DNA of 46,863 bases from an uncultured bacterium (GCA_913063055.1 CAJXZK010000004.1:1-46863), one strand, 5' to 3'. Shown: positions 33,269 through 41,850, numbered from the stretch's first letter. Made by a program: numbers and translations. The notes: generated from the letters alone by a model not told the origin.

Positions 33269-33400
33269 ACCAATAGTGTACCCATTGGCATACCATTATA
33301 TCGGTTTGCGAGCTATTGTTTGCCAGATTCTATAAGTCCCATGATTGCACTTAAGTCATTTCGCTAATCCATACCAATAATAGTATTTTTTGCCATACCA
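33267..33400. promoter_or_regulatory. Four ATACCA direct repeats over the MocR-type promoter
   Basis: ATACCA occurs at 33267, 33290, 33371 and 33395, all in the same orientation. Sites 1 and 3 read CATACCAATA, sites 2 and 4 CATACCATTA, so it is a pair (23-24 bp spacing) present twice. Site 1 covers the start codon and site 2 overlaps a minus-strand TATAAT (33300-33295). ATACCA direct repeats are the known half-sites of Bacillus GabR, which supports autoregulation. Confidence 0.65.
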
Positions 33401-33640
33401 TTAAGAGATATGCCAGTTGTGGTTTGGTGTAATCTTGTCGCTTGGGCTTGCCAAGTGGATCGCAGGGGCGTTAGTTTAATTGCGTAACCACCTTTTCTTC
33501 ATATCGAGCAGTGCCAGAATAATTTCCACAAATTCCAGTCCCTTCTCTAAACAGAGCTTTTTATTCCAGCAGTGCGCTGACTCTATGGCACTCGAAAAGG
33601 TTTGCAACTTCAACGAACCAACAGCACGAAAGGTTCAACA
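33401..33640. other. Intergenic stretch between MocR-type gene and small membrane protein gene
   Basis: No gene is seen. Apart from the ATACCA sites to its left it holds no clear hairpin; the promoter of the membrane protein gene should lie here but I cannot identify -35 and -10 boxes with confidence. Confidence 0.3.
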
Positions 33641-33940
33641 ATGACAAACGCTTTTTGCTTCGGTCTAATCGTGGGCCTGGCTCTCACCGTCTGGCTGCAT
33701 ATCGCTTATCGTCGCTATAGCGACAATTTCGCTGGCATGATAAAAGCCTTCTTGTTGGCTCATTGGTTGGCGTTTTTGCCAGGCCTTTATTTCACCTTCA
33801 AGGACATACAGAGCTTTCGCTTCATGTATATCAGCGACGATTTCAGGCTTACCGCTTCATACATCATCGGTTGCGTGATCGTCACTGCTGCCAGCTTCAT
33901 GGTGCCTGCCTATTTTCGCCTGCCGAAACTTCCTGAATAA
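33641..33940 (+). CDS. Small membrane protein, 99 aa
   Basis: A hydrophobic protein with three predicted membrane helices (AFCFGLIVGLALTVWLHIAY; IKAFLLAHWLAFLPGLYF; YIIGCVIVTAASFMVPAYF) and short polar loops. The family is not recognised. ATG 33641 has AAAGG seven bases upstream and is preferred to a TTG at 33602. It is divergent from the MocR-type regulator and could be its target, although the operator-like repeats sit nearer to the regulator. A second membrane protein gene follows in the same direction after 139 bp. Confidence 0.65.
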   Translation: MTNAFCFGLIVGLALTVWLHIAYRRYSDNFAGMIKAFLLAHWLAFLPGLYFTFKDIQSFRFMYISDDFRLTASYIIGCVIVTAASFMVPAYFRLPKLPE

Positions 33941-34079
33941 CTGTACAGGAAGAGTGCATTTCGCCATGCTTGATCAATGATTGGGCATGGCCATGTGCAT
34001 TCGTTGCGTCCATATTTCATGCAAACCGAACCCTGAACTTAAACGCGGTGATTGATCACCCGGACGAAAGATTACGTCG

Positions 34080-34934
34080 ATGAACTTCATTACTTCTGTA
34101 TCGCTCGGCTTGCTCAACCTGTTTTTCTATGTGTTGTCGCCGATAATCCAGGCAAATCTAAATGGGGCCGAATTGAGTGCTATTCACCTAATTGCCTTGG
34201 CATTGACGACGGTCTTTTTTGTGGTCGGCGCTGCCGCGCACATGAAGATTCTGACCGAATGCCCGAAGCTCGCACAGACGGATTGGCAATTTATCCTTCA
34301 CGGGGTCACTACAGGAGCTTCTTTAATTCTTATAGCCGTGGCCTGGTTGAACAGCCTTTGCGGTAACTGCAGTTACCAAGCTGAGTCCATCAGCTTGTTT
34401 CCCCGTCTGCAACTTTTGCTGGCGTTCCTTCTGCATGCGGGGTTTGTGATCAAGGACATACACACTGTTGCTAAAGGGGTGCAGGCGGTGGAACGCGCAG
34501 AGGCTGCTGAGAGTTATGCAGTAGAACGTGAATTGGGCAGCGCCGAAGCCATCAGGCAGCCTGCTATTGTCGCGGATGCTAGGAACTCCGGTAAGGTCAA
34601 GGTTCTCGAAAATGCATACGAAGACGTGCGCAGCAGCGCCGGTATTCTCGAATCTGTTACCCAGAAGTTTGGCTCGGAGCGCGAAGCCGAGGCAAAAGAC
34701 TTTGCAAAGCAGATCGTGGCAATGTATGTCGAGCAGTTCGAAAGGGAACAGCTGACAAACGAGAGCGCCAGAATCGTGTTTGAAAGCGTCATCGATTACA
34801 CCATCATCTTTCGCGCAGAGAAAATACTGCGCACACGAGGCTGGCGTCTTTCGATGATTGACCAGCAGTCGTTTATTCTCGGACCCTGCGCTCCGGCTGA
34901 AGTGGATGGCTTCGCCGGAGTGTTTTCGCTTTAA
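34080..34934 (+). CDS. Membrane protein with four N-terminal helices and a soluble C-terminal domain
   Basis: A 284-residue protein not assigned to a family. Four membrane helices cover residues 1-125 (LGLLNLFFYVLSPIIQA; AIHLIALALTTVFFVVGAA; FILHGVTTGASLILIAVAWL; LQLLLAFLLHAGFVI). A helical, charged cytoplasmic segment follows (about 130-240, Glu/Ala-rich, likely coiled coil), and the end (SMIDQQSFILGPCAPAEVDGF) is compact. Two hairpins lie in the 139 bp before it: GCCATGC/GCATGGC at 33963-33991 and GGTGA-TTGA-TCACC at 34047-34060. Another, at 34973-35005, follows the gene. Confidence 0.65.
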   Translation: MNFITSVSLGLLNLFFYVLSPIIQANLNGAELSAIHLIALALTTVFFVVGAAAHMKILTECPKLAQTDWQFILHGVTTGASLILIAVAWLNSLCGNCSYQAESISLFPRLQLLLAFLLHAGFVIKDIHTVAKGVQAVERAEAAESYAVERELGSAEAIRQPAIVADARNSGKVKVLENAYEDVRSSAGILESVTQKFGSEREAEAKDFAKQIVAMYVEQFEREQLTNESARIVFESVIDYTIIFRAEKILRTRGWRLSMIDQQSFILGPCAPAEVDGFAGVFSL

Positions 34935-34972
34935 AGTGAACTCTCAATCAGCCAGATAAGAAAGAAGACAAT

Positions 34973-35005
34973 TGGCGCACCACCTGCACTGCATGTGGTG
35001 CGCCA
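34973..35005 (+). terminator. Hairpin after the membrane protein gene
   Basis: TGGCGCACCAC (34973-34983) and GTGGTGCGCCA (34995-35005) form an 11-bp perfect stem. There is no T tract, so it may be an RNA-stabilising or Rho-linked structure rather than an intrinsic terminator. Confidence 0.55.
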
Positions 35006-35176
35006 GTTGCTACCGTAAGGGGTTGCGCTAGTCAATATAATCACTTTTTTTACACGTTTTATTAGTTCATATAGTTATTAAGGAAGCAAATCTCATTTTA
35101 TCTGTTAGTTTGAGACACATAAGTCTTGAATGGGTAAGATAATGTAATCGTTCTAGTACATGGATAAGCTTGTCAA

Positions 35177-36343
35177 ATGCCGATTTTGATGTTGGGTGAG
35201 GTTGTCACAGAGCTAAAGCTGACTTCTGCTGCTGAAGTCGACCGCGCTTTGCGTTTTGCTAAAGAGACCGGCAGTCCGCTTGGTCAAGCTTTGGTGGCTC
35301 AAGAAATCATTTCACCGGTCGTTCTTAAAGCCTGTGTTCAAGCTCAATGGATGCTGAGCGATCAGCTCCTCACGGTGGATGAGTGTCAAGCAGTGGTTGC
35401 TCTTGTGCAGCGTCGCAAATGGTCTTTCAACGACGCCTTATTGACTCTTGGTTTTTACTGCGAAGATAGCAAAGGCATTCGCCTTGGTGAGTTGCTTAAG
35501 GGGGCTGGCCTACTTTCTCCTGAGCTAGTAGACAAGGCTTTAGAGCGCGCTAATTCAGCGTGCCTTCCCCTTGGTAGAGCGATTGTCTCTTTCGATTTTC
35601 TGGAACAAGCAACCGTTGATAAAGTGCTCGAAATTCAGAAGCGTTTGAGGCAAGGCGAAATTGTTTTGGCTGACGCTTTGCAAGAAGCGAGCAAGCTGAG
35701 AGTCAGTTCGCAGGCATTAAGTAAAACCAGTCGCATTTTGTCTCGTCTTTTGATTGACGCTGAGTTAGTTAACGTTGAAGATGTTCAGACCTATCATACT
35801 GCCGCTGTAACAAGCGGTCGCGGTCTGGCTGATATGCTTTATCTCTATTCTAATTTGCCTCCACAAAAGCTGTTTGTGGTTTCAAGTATTGCTAGAAGAA
35901 TTGAGTCGGGTACGCTCAGTTATCGAGACGGTATGAAATTGATAATGCAGAACAAACTGCATTGCGAAAATACCTCTAGCTCTCAGGCTAGCTTGTTCCA
36001 GGCCGGTAAAATTTCCTTTTACGTCTATTTGCGCATGCTCGACTATCTCAATGCTGACACAGCTCAAGGGCTAATTAGCTACATGAGTGCTAATAGAGAA
36101 GTGGTTGAGAGTTTGTTGTCTGAGCATGAGAAGACCTTAGATAAACCCCTCAGTGCTGAGTTTTTGAAATCATGGAAGGCCAAAATCAGATTTTGTATTG
36201 AGAGTGATAGCTTGCTTCACAGCTGCTTGCTTCACGCTTTTCCAGACAATCGCGAGAAGTATGCCAAAGCCCTCGAGCTGTTGCAACTAGTCAATTCTAA
36301 TTGCCTGACTCTTGAAGAATCATTGTTTTGGTCGCACGGCTAG
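35177..36343 (+). CDS. GspE-N/MshEN multi-repeat protein
   Basis: A 388-residue soluble protein with at least two MshEN-type units: MLGEVVTELKLTSAAEVDRAL with LGQALVAQEIISPVVLKACV, and RLGELLKGAGLLSPELVDKAL with LGRAIVSFDFLEQATVDKVL. A third, weaker unit begins ILSRLLIDAELVNVEDV near residue 190. The last 130 residues are helical and unassigned. It is the longer relative of the protein at 6639-7190. No ATPase or membrane segment is present, so it is not itself a secretion motor; a role as a cyclic-di-GMP receptor is inferred from the MshE family. The ribosome site is weak. It converges on the OmpA-family gene. Confidence 0.82.
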   Translation: MPILMLGEVVTELKLTSAAEVDRALRFAKETGSPLGQALVAQEIISPVVLKACVQAQWMLSDQLLTVDECQAVVALVQRRKWSFNDALLTLGFYCEDSKGIRLGELLKGAGLLSPELVDKALERANSACLPLGRAIVSFDFLEQATVDKVLEIQKRLRQGEIVLADALQEASKLRVSSQALSKTSRILSRLLIDAELVNVEDVQTYHTAAVTSGRGLADMLYLYSNLPPQKLFVVSSIARRIESGTLSYRDGMKLIMQNKLHCENTSSSQASLFQAGKISFYVYLRMLDYLNADTAQGLISYMSANREVVESLLSEHEKTLDKPLSAEFLKSWKAKIRFCIESDSLLHSCLLHAFPDNREKYAKALELLQLVNSNCLTLEESLFWSHG

Positions 36344-36363
36344 CATGTGATTGACTGAGTGGT

Positions 36364-37365
36364 TTATCTGTCTTCGCGCCAGACACCAAACTCTTTGTGA
36401 TCCCATTCGTGCTGCTTCTGCTGTTCTTCTGTGGTTACTTTGGCTGGGGCTGCTTGCGAGGTTGAGTCTTGGGTGCCCCTAGGCTTTTGTGCCGCTTCTT
36501 GTGTAGGGAGGCTGTCGATAATAGGATTTGGCTCGTGGCTTCCAGAGTTTGCCGTATCGGCTTCTCTAATGAGGTCGCCGCTATCGCGCTCGTCAGGCGG
36601 CGTCCAGTCTTGCTTCTCGGCTATAGGAGCCGGGGGCGGGGTATTTGATGGTTCTTCGATTGATTGGTGAATGGGATCTAGCACCGCTACTTCGATGGCT
36701 TTAGTTTTGTCCACAATAATTTCTATGCGCCGATTGGCAGCCATGCCGACAAGATTGTCTTTGCCGTCAGGTGTTTGGTTGGGTGCAATGGGATGACCCT
36801 TGCCTACGCCTATGGCAGTAACTTGAACATCATCGAGTAAGCCCCGTTGTAGGAACCAGACGCGCAAGCGCTCCGCCCGCTCTTGGCTGAGCTTGCGAAT
36901 GTAGGTGTCGAAGCCAAAGCTATCGGTGTGACATTCGATTACAACAGGATGTTCACGCCAGCGGCTTAAGTGTTCGACTATTTTGCTCAGTGCAACCTCG
37001 CCACCAGGCATAATTGTGGTTTGGTCTGGGTCAAACAATCTGTCGGTTGAGATTACAATGCGTTCGATTGTGGGTGTTTTGGTGAACTTTACTGTGGGCT
37101 CAATTTTTGCTACGGCATGGGCTTTGGGCATGGCGTCAGGCTTTGTCTTGCTCTGGACTGTGTGAGCATTGTGACTAGTCGGCCATTCGAAGGGGCGATT
37201 GCCCGTATGGCTTACCTGGTGGTTGTTTGATTGCGCCGAGGTCGGTAGAGCGATTGTTGCCGCAAAAAATGGCAGAGAATAAACCAAGGCTGCAGCCCCG
37301 AAGGCTTTGATCGCCCTCGTGTGGGAAAGGTTTGACTTTGCAATTCTCAATTTTGCAGTTTTCAT
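36364..37365 (-). CDS. OmpA-family peptidoglycan-binding protein
   Basis: A 333-residue exported protein. The N-terminus is basic and followed by a hydrophobic stretch ending in ATIALPTSAQS, a likely signal peptide. A Pro/Lys/Thr-rich linker leads to an OmpA C-terminal domain (about residues 100-220): HPVVIECHTDSFGFDTYIRKLSQERAERLRVWFLQRG-type segment, here starting with VVIECHTDSFG, then LSQERAERLRVWF, VQVTAIGVGKGHPI and ANRRIEIIVD. Asp in HTDSFG and Arg in NRRIEI are the usual diaminopimelate-binding residues. The C-terminal 110 residues are disordered. Its role would be to tether the envelope to peptidoglycan. ATG 37365 gives the best signal peptide; ATG 37395 is in frame. Confidence 0.88.
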   Translation of the reverse strand: MKTAKLRIAKSNLSHTRAIKAFGAAALVYSLPFFAATIALPTSAQSNNHQVSHTGNRPFEWPTSHNAHTVQSKTKPDAMPKAHAVAKIEPTVKFTKTPTIERIVISTDRLFDPDQTTIMPGGEVALSKIVEHLSRWREHPVVIECHTDSFGFDTYIRKLSQERAERLRVWFLQRGLLDDVQVTAIGVGKGHPIAPNQTPDGKDNLVGMAANRRIEIIVDKTKAIEVAVLDPIHQSIEEPSNTPPPAPIAEKQDWTPPDERDSGDLIREADTANSGSHEPNPIIDSLPTQEAAQKPRGTQDSTSQAAPAKVTTEEQQKQHEWDHKEFGVWREDR

Positions 37366-37525
37366 GAGGCGATCATAGCAAATCAGACTTGCCATCAGCC
37401 CTTATTGCAGCCATTCTTAAGTGGATTTGATACTGTCTTTGTTTTACTATAAGATACCGTAAATAGTGGATCAAAAAAAATGCTTTCGTGGTTATGAGTG
37501 CGCAGTTTCTGGCTAGAGATAATTC

Positions 37526-37570
37526 AAGAAAACAAAGAGAGGGGCCAGTTCTAAGTGAACTGACCCCTCT
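37526..37570 (-). terminator. Intrinsic terminator of the HAD-like gene
   Basis: AGAGGGG-x-CAGTTC arms at 37538-37551 and 37557-37570 form a 14-bp stem; the single non-match is a G-U pair only in the minus-strand RNA. A T-rich run follows on that strand (37537-37526). Confidence 0.82.
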
Positions 37571-37634
37571 TTTGTTGTGTTTGTGACTTAGCCTCGATCT
37601 CAGAACTTAGTTCTTAGATCCCGGTTCTCGGGGC

Positions 37635-38777
37635 TCAGTCCGGACGGTAGCCAGTCTTGGACGGGCCGTGGTCGAGGGTGATGAACTGACCGACAGTCCA
37701 GCCGTACTTGGAAGCCACGGCCAAGAACTTCTCCAGGCGAGCCGGCTCACCGGGAGTGTTGATCATGAAGTTACCGATGGCACAGGGGTGCATCAGTATC
37801 ATCATGCCACCGTCAGTGGAGGCCGAGTCGCCGTCGCGGCCGGCAATGACAAACTTGCGTTCGTCGATGCGAGACCAGCCGAAACGGGCGCGATTGACGT
37901 GCAGCCAGTAGTGGAAGCTCAGCGGCTTGCCCGGTTGCGGCTTCGAGTGCCATTCTTCACCACCGACCTCGTAGCTGTGATTGACACCGGTGGACATGCC
38001 GCTCTTGTCGTAGATCAAGTGCGAGCCCACGACGTTTTCGGGTTTGACACCGAGAATCGGAGCAACGGCGATGGCCAGTTCTTGGTCGCCGTTGGAGACG
38101 ATGACCACGGTGACGCCGAGGGAGGTGAGCAGCTCGTTTTCTTCCTTCACGCCAGGGTAGGCCTTGTTGGCATACAGGGGAGCGAAGGCCGTCACCTGGG
38201 CCAGCTTTTCGGCCTTGGAGAGACCGACTTGGCTGGGCCAGTAGATGTTGGTCCAGAAGTCCATCATGGCGATGCCATCACCACCGGCTTCCTTGTTGAG
38301 CCACAGACGCAGAGCTTCATGAGGCCCGAGGTCAGTGGTCGACTTGTTCTTGCCGATGCTCTGGCAGACTTTCTTGATACCAGCGAGCATGCGCGCCGGC
38401 CAGCTCACGGGAGCTTGCTGGTTGCTCTGGTTCTGGCGTTGCGCTAGGTAGTCGGCGATCACTGCCAGCTGCTTCTCGGTGAACTTGCCGTTGTCGGCGC
38501 GCCACTTGAAGAAGAAGGTGAAGATGTCACCGGCGCCCTGGGTTTTGTCGACGTCCTTGAGCCAGAAAACTTGCCGACCAGCAGCCTTTTCGCAGGCTAC
38601 CCAGTGGCGAAATTCGTCCGAGCGGAAGTAGTCGAGGCGTTGCTGGCTGGTCATGCGAGCAGCTTTGGCGTTTCCGCTGTCGATGCTGCCGCCGGCGATG
38701 GAATAGAGCTTGTCTTGGGCGGCATCGAGGGCAACGATGGCGGAGACGATGTTCTGCAGATCCGTTGGTTTGATCAT
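37635..38777 (-). CDS. HAD-superfamily phosphatase-like protein with unusual motif I
   Basis: A 380-residue protein. The C-terminal part matches the HAD fold: motif II VVIVSNGDQ (Ser228), motif III lysine in HSKPQPGKP (Lys279) and motif IV FVIAGRDGDSASTDGG (Asp317, Asp322), close to phosphoserine-phosphatase-type members. Motif I should read DxDxT/V; the candidate is MMDFWTN (Asp173), where the second Asp is Trp. If right, the nucleophile is kept but the general acid is lost, which would weaken phosphatase activity. Residues 1-150 are helical and specific to this protein. Start supported by GGAG six bases upstream. GC-rich third positions. The gene after it in transcription order is OmpA-like, beyond a terminator. 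Confidence 0.75.
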   Translation of the reverse strand: MIKPTDLQNIVSAIVALDAAQDKLYSIAGGSIDSGNAKAARMTSQQRLDYFRSDEFRHWVACEKAAGRQVFWLKDVDKTQGAGDIFTFFFKWRADNGKFTEKQLAVIADYLAQRQNQSNQQAPVSWPARMLAGIKKVCQSIGKNKSTTDLGPHEALRLWLNKEAGGDGIAMMDFWTNIYWPSQVGLSKAEKLAQVTAFAPLYANKAYPGVKEENELLTSLGVTVVIVSNGDQELAIAVAPILGVKPENVVGSHLIYDKSGMSTGVNHSYEVGGEEWHSKPQPGKPLSFHYWLHVNRARFGWSRIDERKFVIAGRDGDSASTDGGMMILMHPCAIGNFMINTPGEPARLEKFLAVASKYGWTVGQFITLDHGPSKTGYRPD

Positions 38778-38972
38778 AATTTTCTCCAGTTAAAGAGACC
38801 CGCTGATAGCAGGTGGAAAAAGAGAAAGGTTTGGCTTGCACTGCGTGTGCAGGAGCTAACGAGCGATGAAAGAGTGTTTTGCTTTAGATGCTGATAGCTG
38901 AGAGCCTGTTAGAAGATTGAGAGAGATATGATTCGACCCTAAATCGCTCAAGGGTCACAAGGCAAGGATCTT

Positions 38973-39001
38973 GAGCCCCCTGATGGCGTATCAGAGGGCT
39001 C
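38973..39001 (-). terminator. Terminator-like hairpin after the gene at 39060-39833
   Basis: GAGCCC-x-CTGAT (38973-38984) and ATCAG-x-GGGCTC (38990-39001) form a 12-bp stem whose one non-match is G-U in the minus-strand RNA. There is no T run, so termination is uncertain. Confidence 0.6.
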
Positions 39002-39059
39002 AGAGAAATTAGATCAACTAGTTTAATTAGCGCGAGCTAATATGGGGGCTAGTTGTACT

Positions 39060-39833
39060 CTAGAGTGTTAGAGCCAGGGTCGCTTGGCGCACGGCTTCGG
39101 CCAGACTTGCCTTGGCTTTTTCCAGCTGCTCAATCGCCTCTTTCAGGCCGTCCTGGTTGAGTTTGGGAACGCTAGGGGTACGGTCGGACTGGCCGATCGA
39201 GGCGCGCTTACCCTTCAAGGCGATTTGACCCTGGTTAGCCAGCACGGCAAGCTGTTGTTCCAGCTCGGCAGAGCTGCCCAGGTCGATTTGGGTGGCCAGC
39301 AGAGTTGTCAGTTGAGAAATTGTGGCCGAGCCACCCAGGGCGGCCACAACAGCCAAAATCGAAGTTTGTTGGGCTACGGCCTGAGCGCTTTGATTGCTCT
39401 CATTGGCTACCAGTTCAAGCGCTTCTGGGCGCAGCGAGATGATGGCACTCTTGTGGGCGCCCACTGGTTCAATGAGAATGCGCTCCGCTTCAACTCCGAT
39501 GACAACACCGTGAGTCTTGGGAGTGACATTGAGCCACTCGATTTCCTTGATGCGAACTACGGCACCGAGCTTGAAGCTCTGATGTTGGTAGTTGGCCACG
39601 ACCCGCAATTCGTTCGGGTAGAGTTCGAAAGTACGTTCGCAAGCATCGCTTTCGACAGGTTCGACGTCTTCGGCGCGAACCGAGATGTAGGCGCCGTTGA
39701 TGAACTGCACAAAGCCATGAGCGGCACATTTGAGGTGCTTGTGCTGCAAAATAGCCACCTTGGCACCAACCTGCAGTGACAGTCGGGTAGGCACGGTCGA
39801 AATTTCAGCTGTCGGGGTGATTCGATTGGTCAT
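39060..39833 (-). CDS. Hypothetical protein with SH3-like segments and a possible winged helix
   Basis: A 257-residue protein not assigned to a family. The first 130 residues consist of beta-rich segments (VGAKVAILQHKHLKCAAHGFVQFINGAYISVRAEDVE in outline; FKLGAVVRIKEIEWLNVTPKTHG begins the second) that resemble SH3-like/KOW barrels: a valine-rich strand, a turn with Gly, then VxxEDVE. Residues 155-215 (SATISQLTTLLATQIDL; LEQQLAVLANQGQIALKG) look like a winged helix, and the end is a coiled coil (LKEAIEQLEKAKASLAEAV). Start has AGGAAA upstream. GC-rich third positions as in the HAD-like gene, 283 bp downstream of which it is read. A nucleic-acid role is speculative. Confidence 0.65.
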   Translation of the reverse strand: MTNRITPTAEISTVPTRLSLQVGAKVAILQHKHLKCAAHGFVQFINGAYISVRAEDVEPVESDACERTFELYPNELRVVANYQHQSFKLGAVVRIKEIEWLNVTPKTHGVVIGVEAERILIEPVGAHKSAIISLRPEALELVANESNQSAQAVAQQTSILAVVAALGGSATISQLTTLLATQIDLGSSAELEQQLAVLANQGQIALKGKRASIGQSDRTPSVPKLNQDGLKEAIEQLEKAKASLAEAVRQATLALTL

Positions 39834-40151
39834 GTGGGTTTCCTGTGTTTTGCCATTGATAGCTGTCTTTACCAGTCGGTCGAAGTGAGCTTCCGAGTGG
39901 GTAAAGACATAGCTGGGGTGAAGTTAGATAATTGGGGTTGGCAGTATTTGGTTAGTAGATTGGGAATAAATGGCAAGTAAACCTAACCGCGTAAAGGCTT
40001 GCTGTTCAAGCTGCTTGAAGTTTTTCAGCCTAAAACACCCTTCACCATTGCCTGAAGCTAGCGCTAGCTTTTCGGGAACAAAGCCCCGAAGTGGTGGTGT
40101 GATAATAGTTCTGCTAGTTTTGTCCAATTGTTTATAAATAGGGAATTTTGA
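39834..40151. other. Divergent intergenic region with a 16-bp palindrome
   Basis: No gene can be supported in these 318 bp between a minus-strand and a plus-strand gene. AAGCTAGCGCTAGCTT (40055-40070) is a perfect 16-bp palindrome, a likely operator or stem-loop. A TATAAA-like box (near 40133) precedes the plus-strand gene by a short leader. Confidence 0.4.
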
Positions 40152-40952
40152 TTGCCTAGCCTGTCGACAGTAGCAAATTCGAATTTTTTGAGCCGAGGCA
40201 GAGGCCTGCTTGCTCGAGCCCTTGGTGTCTTACTACTTTTTTGTAGCGCAGCTAATTCTGTTGCTGCGGCGGAAGAAGCTCTCTATCTCAAACAGTCTGC
40301 GGCTTCAGTTGGTGCGGTAGAGAGCTATTTGACCAGCCAAGGGGTGCGCATAAATTTTGGCAGTGACCAAATTTATCTGCTGGCAAAAGCGCCGACCTGG
40401 CGTGTGGTTTTGTTTAACGGCATTACCAAGAAAGGCCTGGCGATGCCTTATCAGCAGTGGATTAGTCATCACCCCACCTGGAATCACGGCAAGGACGTTG
40501 ATTGGATTCCCGCTGAGCACTTGTTAAAAGTCGCTTCTCCTGTGATCGGCGGGCGGCGTTGCACTGACTTCGTCTTGGCCGAACTCTTACCAAATGGTCA
40601 CTTGGTGCCAAAAACTGCTGGCGTTTCGGGTCATTTAGTGACGGCTGAAGTTGATGGTGTGGCCTCCCAAGCTTGCCATATTTTGCAGCGCACTTTAGAC
40701 CTGCCTCAGACAGCTGGTGTGCCTTTACGCTTTACCTTAAACGGTCAGTCGCGCCGAGTTGAAGGTATGAAGTTTGTCATGGGCGGTGACGCGCATTTGG
40801 TCTCTACGGCAACAATTAAAACCGTTCCGTTAACGCCCTCACTTTTTACTTATCCAAAGAACTTTAAGGCTGTAGTGCAGGAACTTGATGTGCTTTATGA
40901 CTCAAAAACCATGAACAGTAATGTTGAGCAGTTTTTGGATGCCTTTAAATAA
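40152..40952 (+). CDS. Secreted protein of unknown family (paralogue of 7293-8102)
   Basis: A 266-residue exported protein starting at TTG 40152 with AGGGA eight bases upstream. The signal peptide is clear (LLARALGVLLLFCSAANSVAAAEEA). The mature part carries LLAKAPTWRVVLFNGITKK and, near the C-terminus, TVPLTPSLFTYPKNFKAV; both segments recur in the same order in the protein at 7293-8102. No catalytic motif is visible, and the conserved Trp/Pro and Tyr-Pro-Lys elements look structural. It is a single-gene unit closed by the bidirectional hairpin at 40954. Confidence 0.75.
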   Translation: MPSLSTVANSNFLSRGRGLLARALGVLLLFCSAANSVAAAEEALYLKQSAASVGAVESYLTSQGVRINFGSDQIYLLAKAPTWRVVLFNGITKKGLAMPYQQWISHHPTWNHGKDVDWIPAEHLLKVASPVIGGRRCTDFVLAELLPNGHLVPKTAGVSGHLVTAEVDGVASQACHILQRTLDLPQTAGVPLRFTLNGQSRRVEGMKFVMGGDAHLVSTATIKTVPLTPSLFTYPKNFKAVVQELDVLYDSKTMNSNVEQFLDAFK

Positions 40953-40953
40953 A

Positions 40954-40987
40954 AAGCACGTGACCTCGCATTTGGTGTCACGTGCTT
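40954..40987. terminator. Bidirectional intrinsic terminator
   Basis: AAGCACGTGAC (40954-40964) and GTCACGTGCTT (40977-40987) form an 11-bp perfect stem between convergent genes. The minus strand has the better U tract (five T at its 3' side), so it mainly serves the Pro-rich membrane protein. Confidence 0.88.
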
Positions 40988-41007
40988 CTCTTGCTTAACT
41001 CTGCTAA

Positions 41008-41850
41008 CTATTGGCCTGGAGCCACTCCCGGTGCTGTTCCTGGCGTTGATCCAGGCGTTGTTCCAGGCGCGGCATTCGGGTCAGGGGTTGCTGCTGGAGT
41101 TCCGCTTGGAGTTCCAACAGGATAAGTCGTTCCTGCTGGGTAGGTTGTATCGCCCGGATAGGTTGTTCCACCTGGGTAGGTAGTGCCACCCGGATAGGTT
41201 GTTCCAGCTGGATAGGTGGTGCCTGCAGCGGGTTGAGGTTGGTTGGGATCAACTGCTTGCCCTTGTGGCAATGGTTGACCTTGGACCGGGGCCGCAGCCG
41301 GATTAAATTGTGGTACTGGGTTTGTTTGCTGCACGGTAGAAGCTGGCACCGAGTTAGGGCTTGGAGTCGGCGTGCTTGTTGAAGGCGAGAGGGGACTGCT
41401 CACAGATCCAGGCATACCCGGAGCGGGTGGCGGCATGGCCGGTGCTTTGTCTTTGTTGATATAGAGGAAGCCAAAGACAGCCACGCAAGCCAAAATCATG
41501 ACAACCATAATGATTTGATAGCCGCCACCTTGAGAGGTGTCGCCGGCTGGTGCTGCTGTCTGATAACTGTTGCTAGTAGTTGGTGCCGGGGTGCCGTTGT
41601 TCTGATAAGAAGCGTAATTCTTCATCCATTGGGGCACGTCCCCGCCTTGCGGCTGCGCTTCTGGTTGGGCGGGCGACTGCGAAGCCATACCAGAATTGGT
41701 TGTTCGCCCTGGTGACTGCGAGGCCATGCCAGAATTTGTTATTCGGCCCGGACTGCCAATTGCACCGGCACCCTGATTCTTCACAGTGGAGGGCGTCGGA
41801 ATCGCATTTAGCTGTTCACTCAAGCTTGGTGAAGATTTTTCCTCGTCCAT
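41008..41850 (-). CDS. Pro-rich single-pass membrane protein with TTYPGG repeats
   Basis: A 280-residue protein of low complexity. An N-terminal disordered segment (with TNSGMASQSPGR twice) leads to one membrane helix near residues 110-132 (IIMVVMILACVAVFGFLYI). Outside, a Pro/Ala/Ser-rich stretch is followed by the hexapeptide G-T-T-Y-P-x, repeated six times, and a Gly/Thr/Pro tail. A GGAGG ribosome site lies seven bases before the ATG. Such extended, tyrosine-bearing tails often cross or bind the cell envelope; no enzyme domain is present. It is divergent from the TPR/kinase operon. Confidence 0.72.
   Translation of the reverse strand: MDEEKSSPSLSEQLNAIPTPSTVKNQGAGAIGSPGRITNSGMASQSPGRTTNSGMASQSPAQPEAQPQGGDVPQWMKNYASYQNNGTPAPTTSNSYQTAAPAGDTSQGGGYQIIMVVMILACVAVFGFLYINKDKAPAMPPPAPGMPGSVSSPLSPSTSTPTPSPNSVPASTVQQTNPVPQFNPAAAPVQGQPLPQGQAVDPNQPQPAAGTTYPAGTTYPGGTTYPGGTTYPGDTTYPAGTTYPVGTPSGTPAATPDPNAAPGTTPGSTPGTAPGVAPGQ
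41115..41223 (-). repeat. 18-bp tandem repeat encoding GTTYPx, six copies
   Basis: The hexapeptide G-T-T-Y-P-[AGDV] is repeated six times without interruption, with silent and conservative changes between copies. It lies in the extracellular tail of the membrane protein at 41008-41850. Confidence 0.92.

Noticed and set aside
37668-38447. A 259-codon plus-strand frame opposite the HAD-like gene
   Set aside because: It mirrors the GC-rich codon use of the sense gene; the sense frame has HAD motifs and a good ribosome site.
39084-39779. A 231-codon plus-strand frame opposite the hypothetical gene at 39060-39833
   Set aside because: Same codon-bias artefact; the sense start has a Shine-Dalgarno and the antisense has none.
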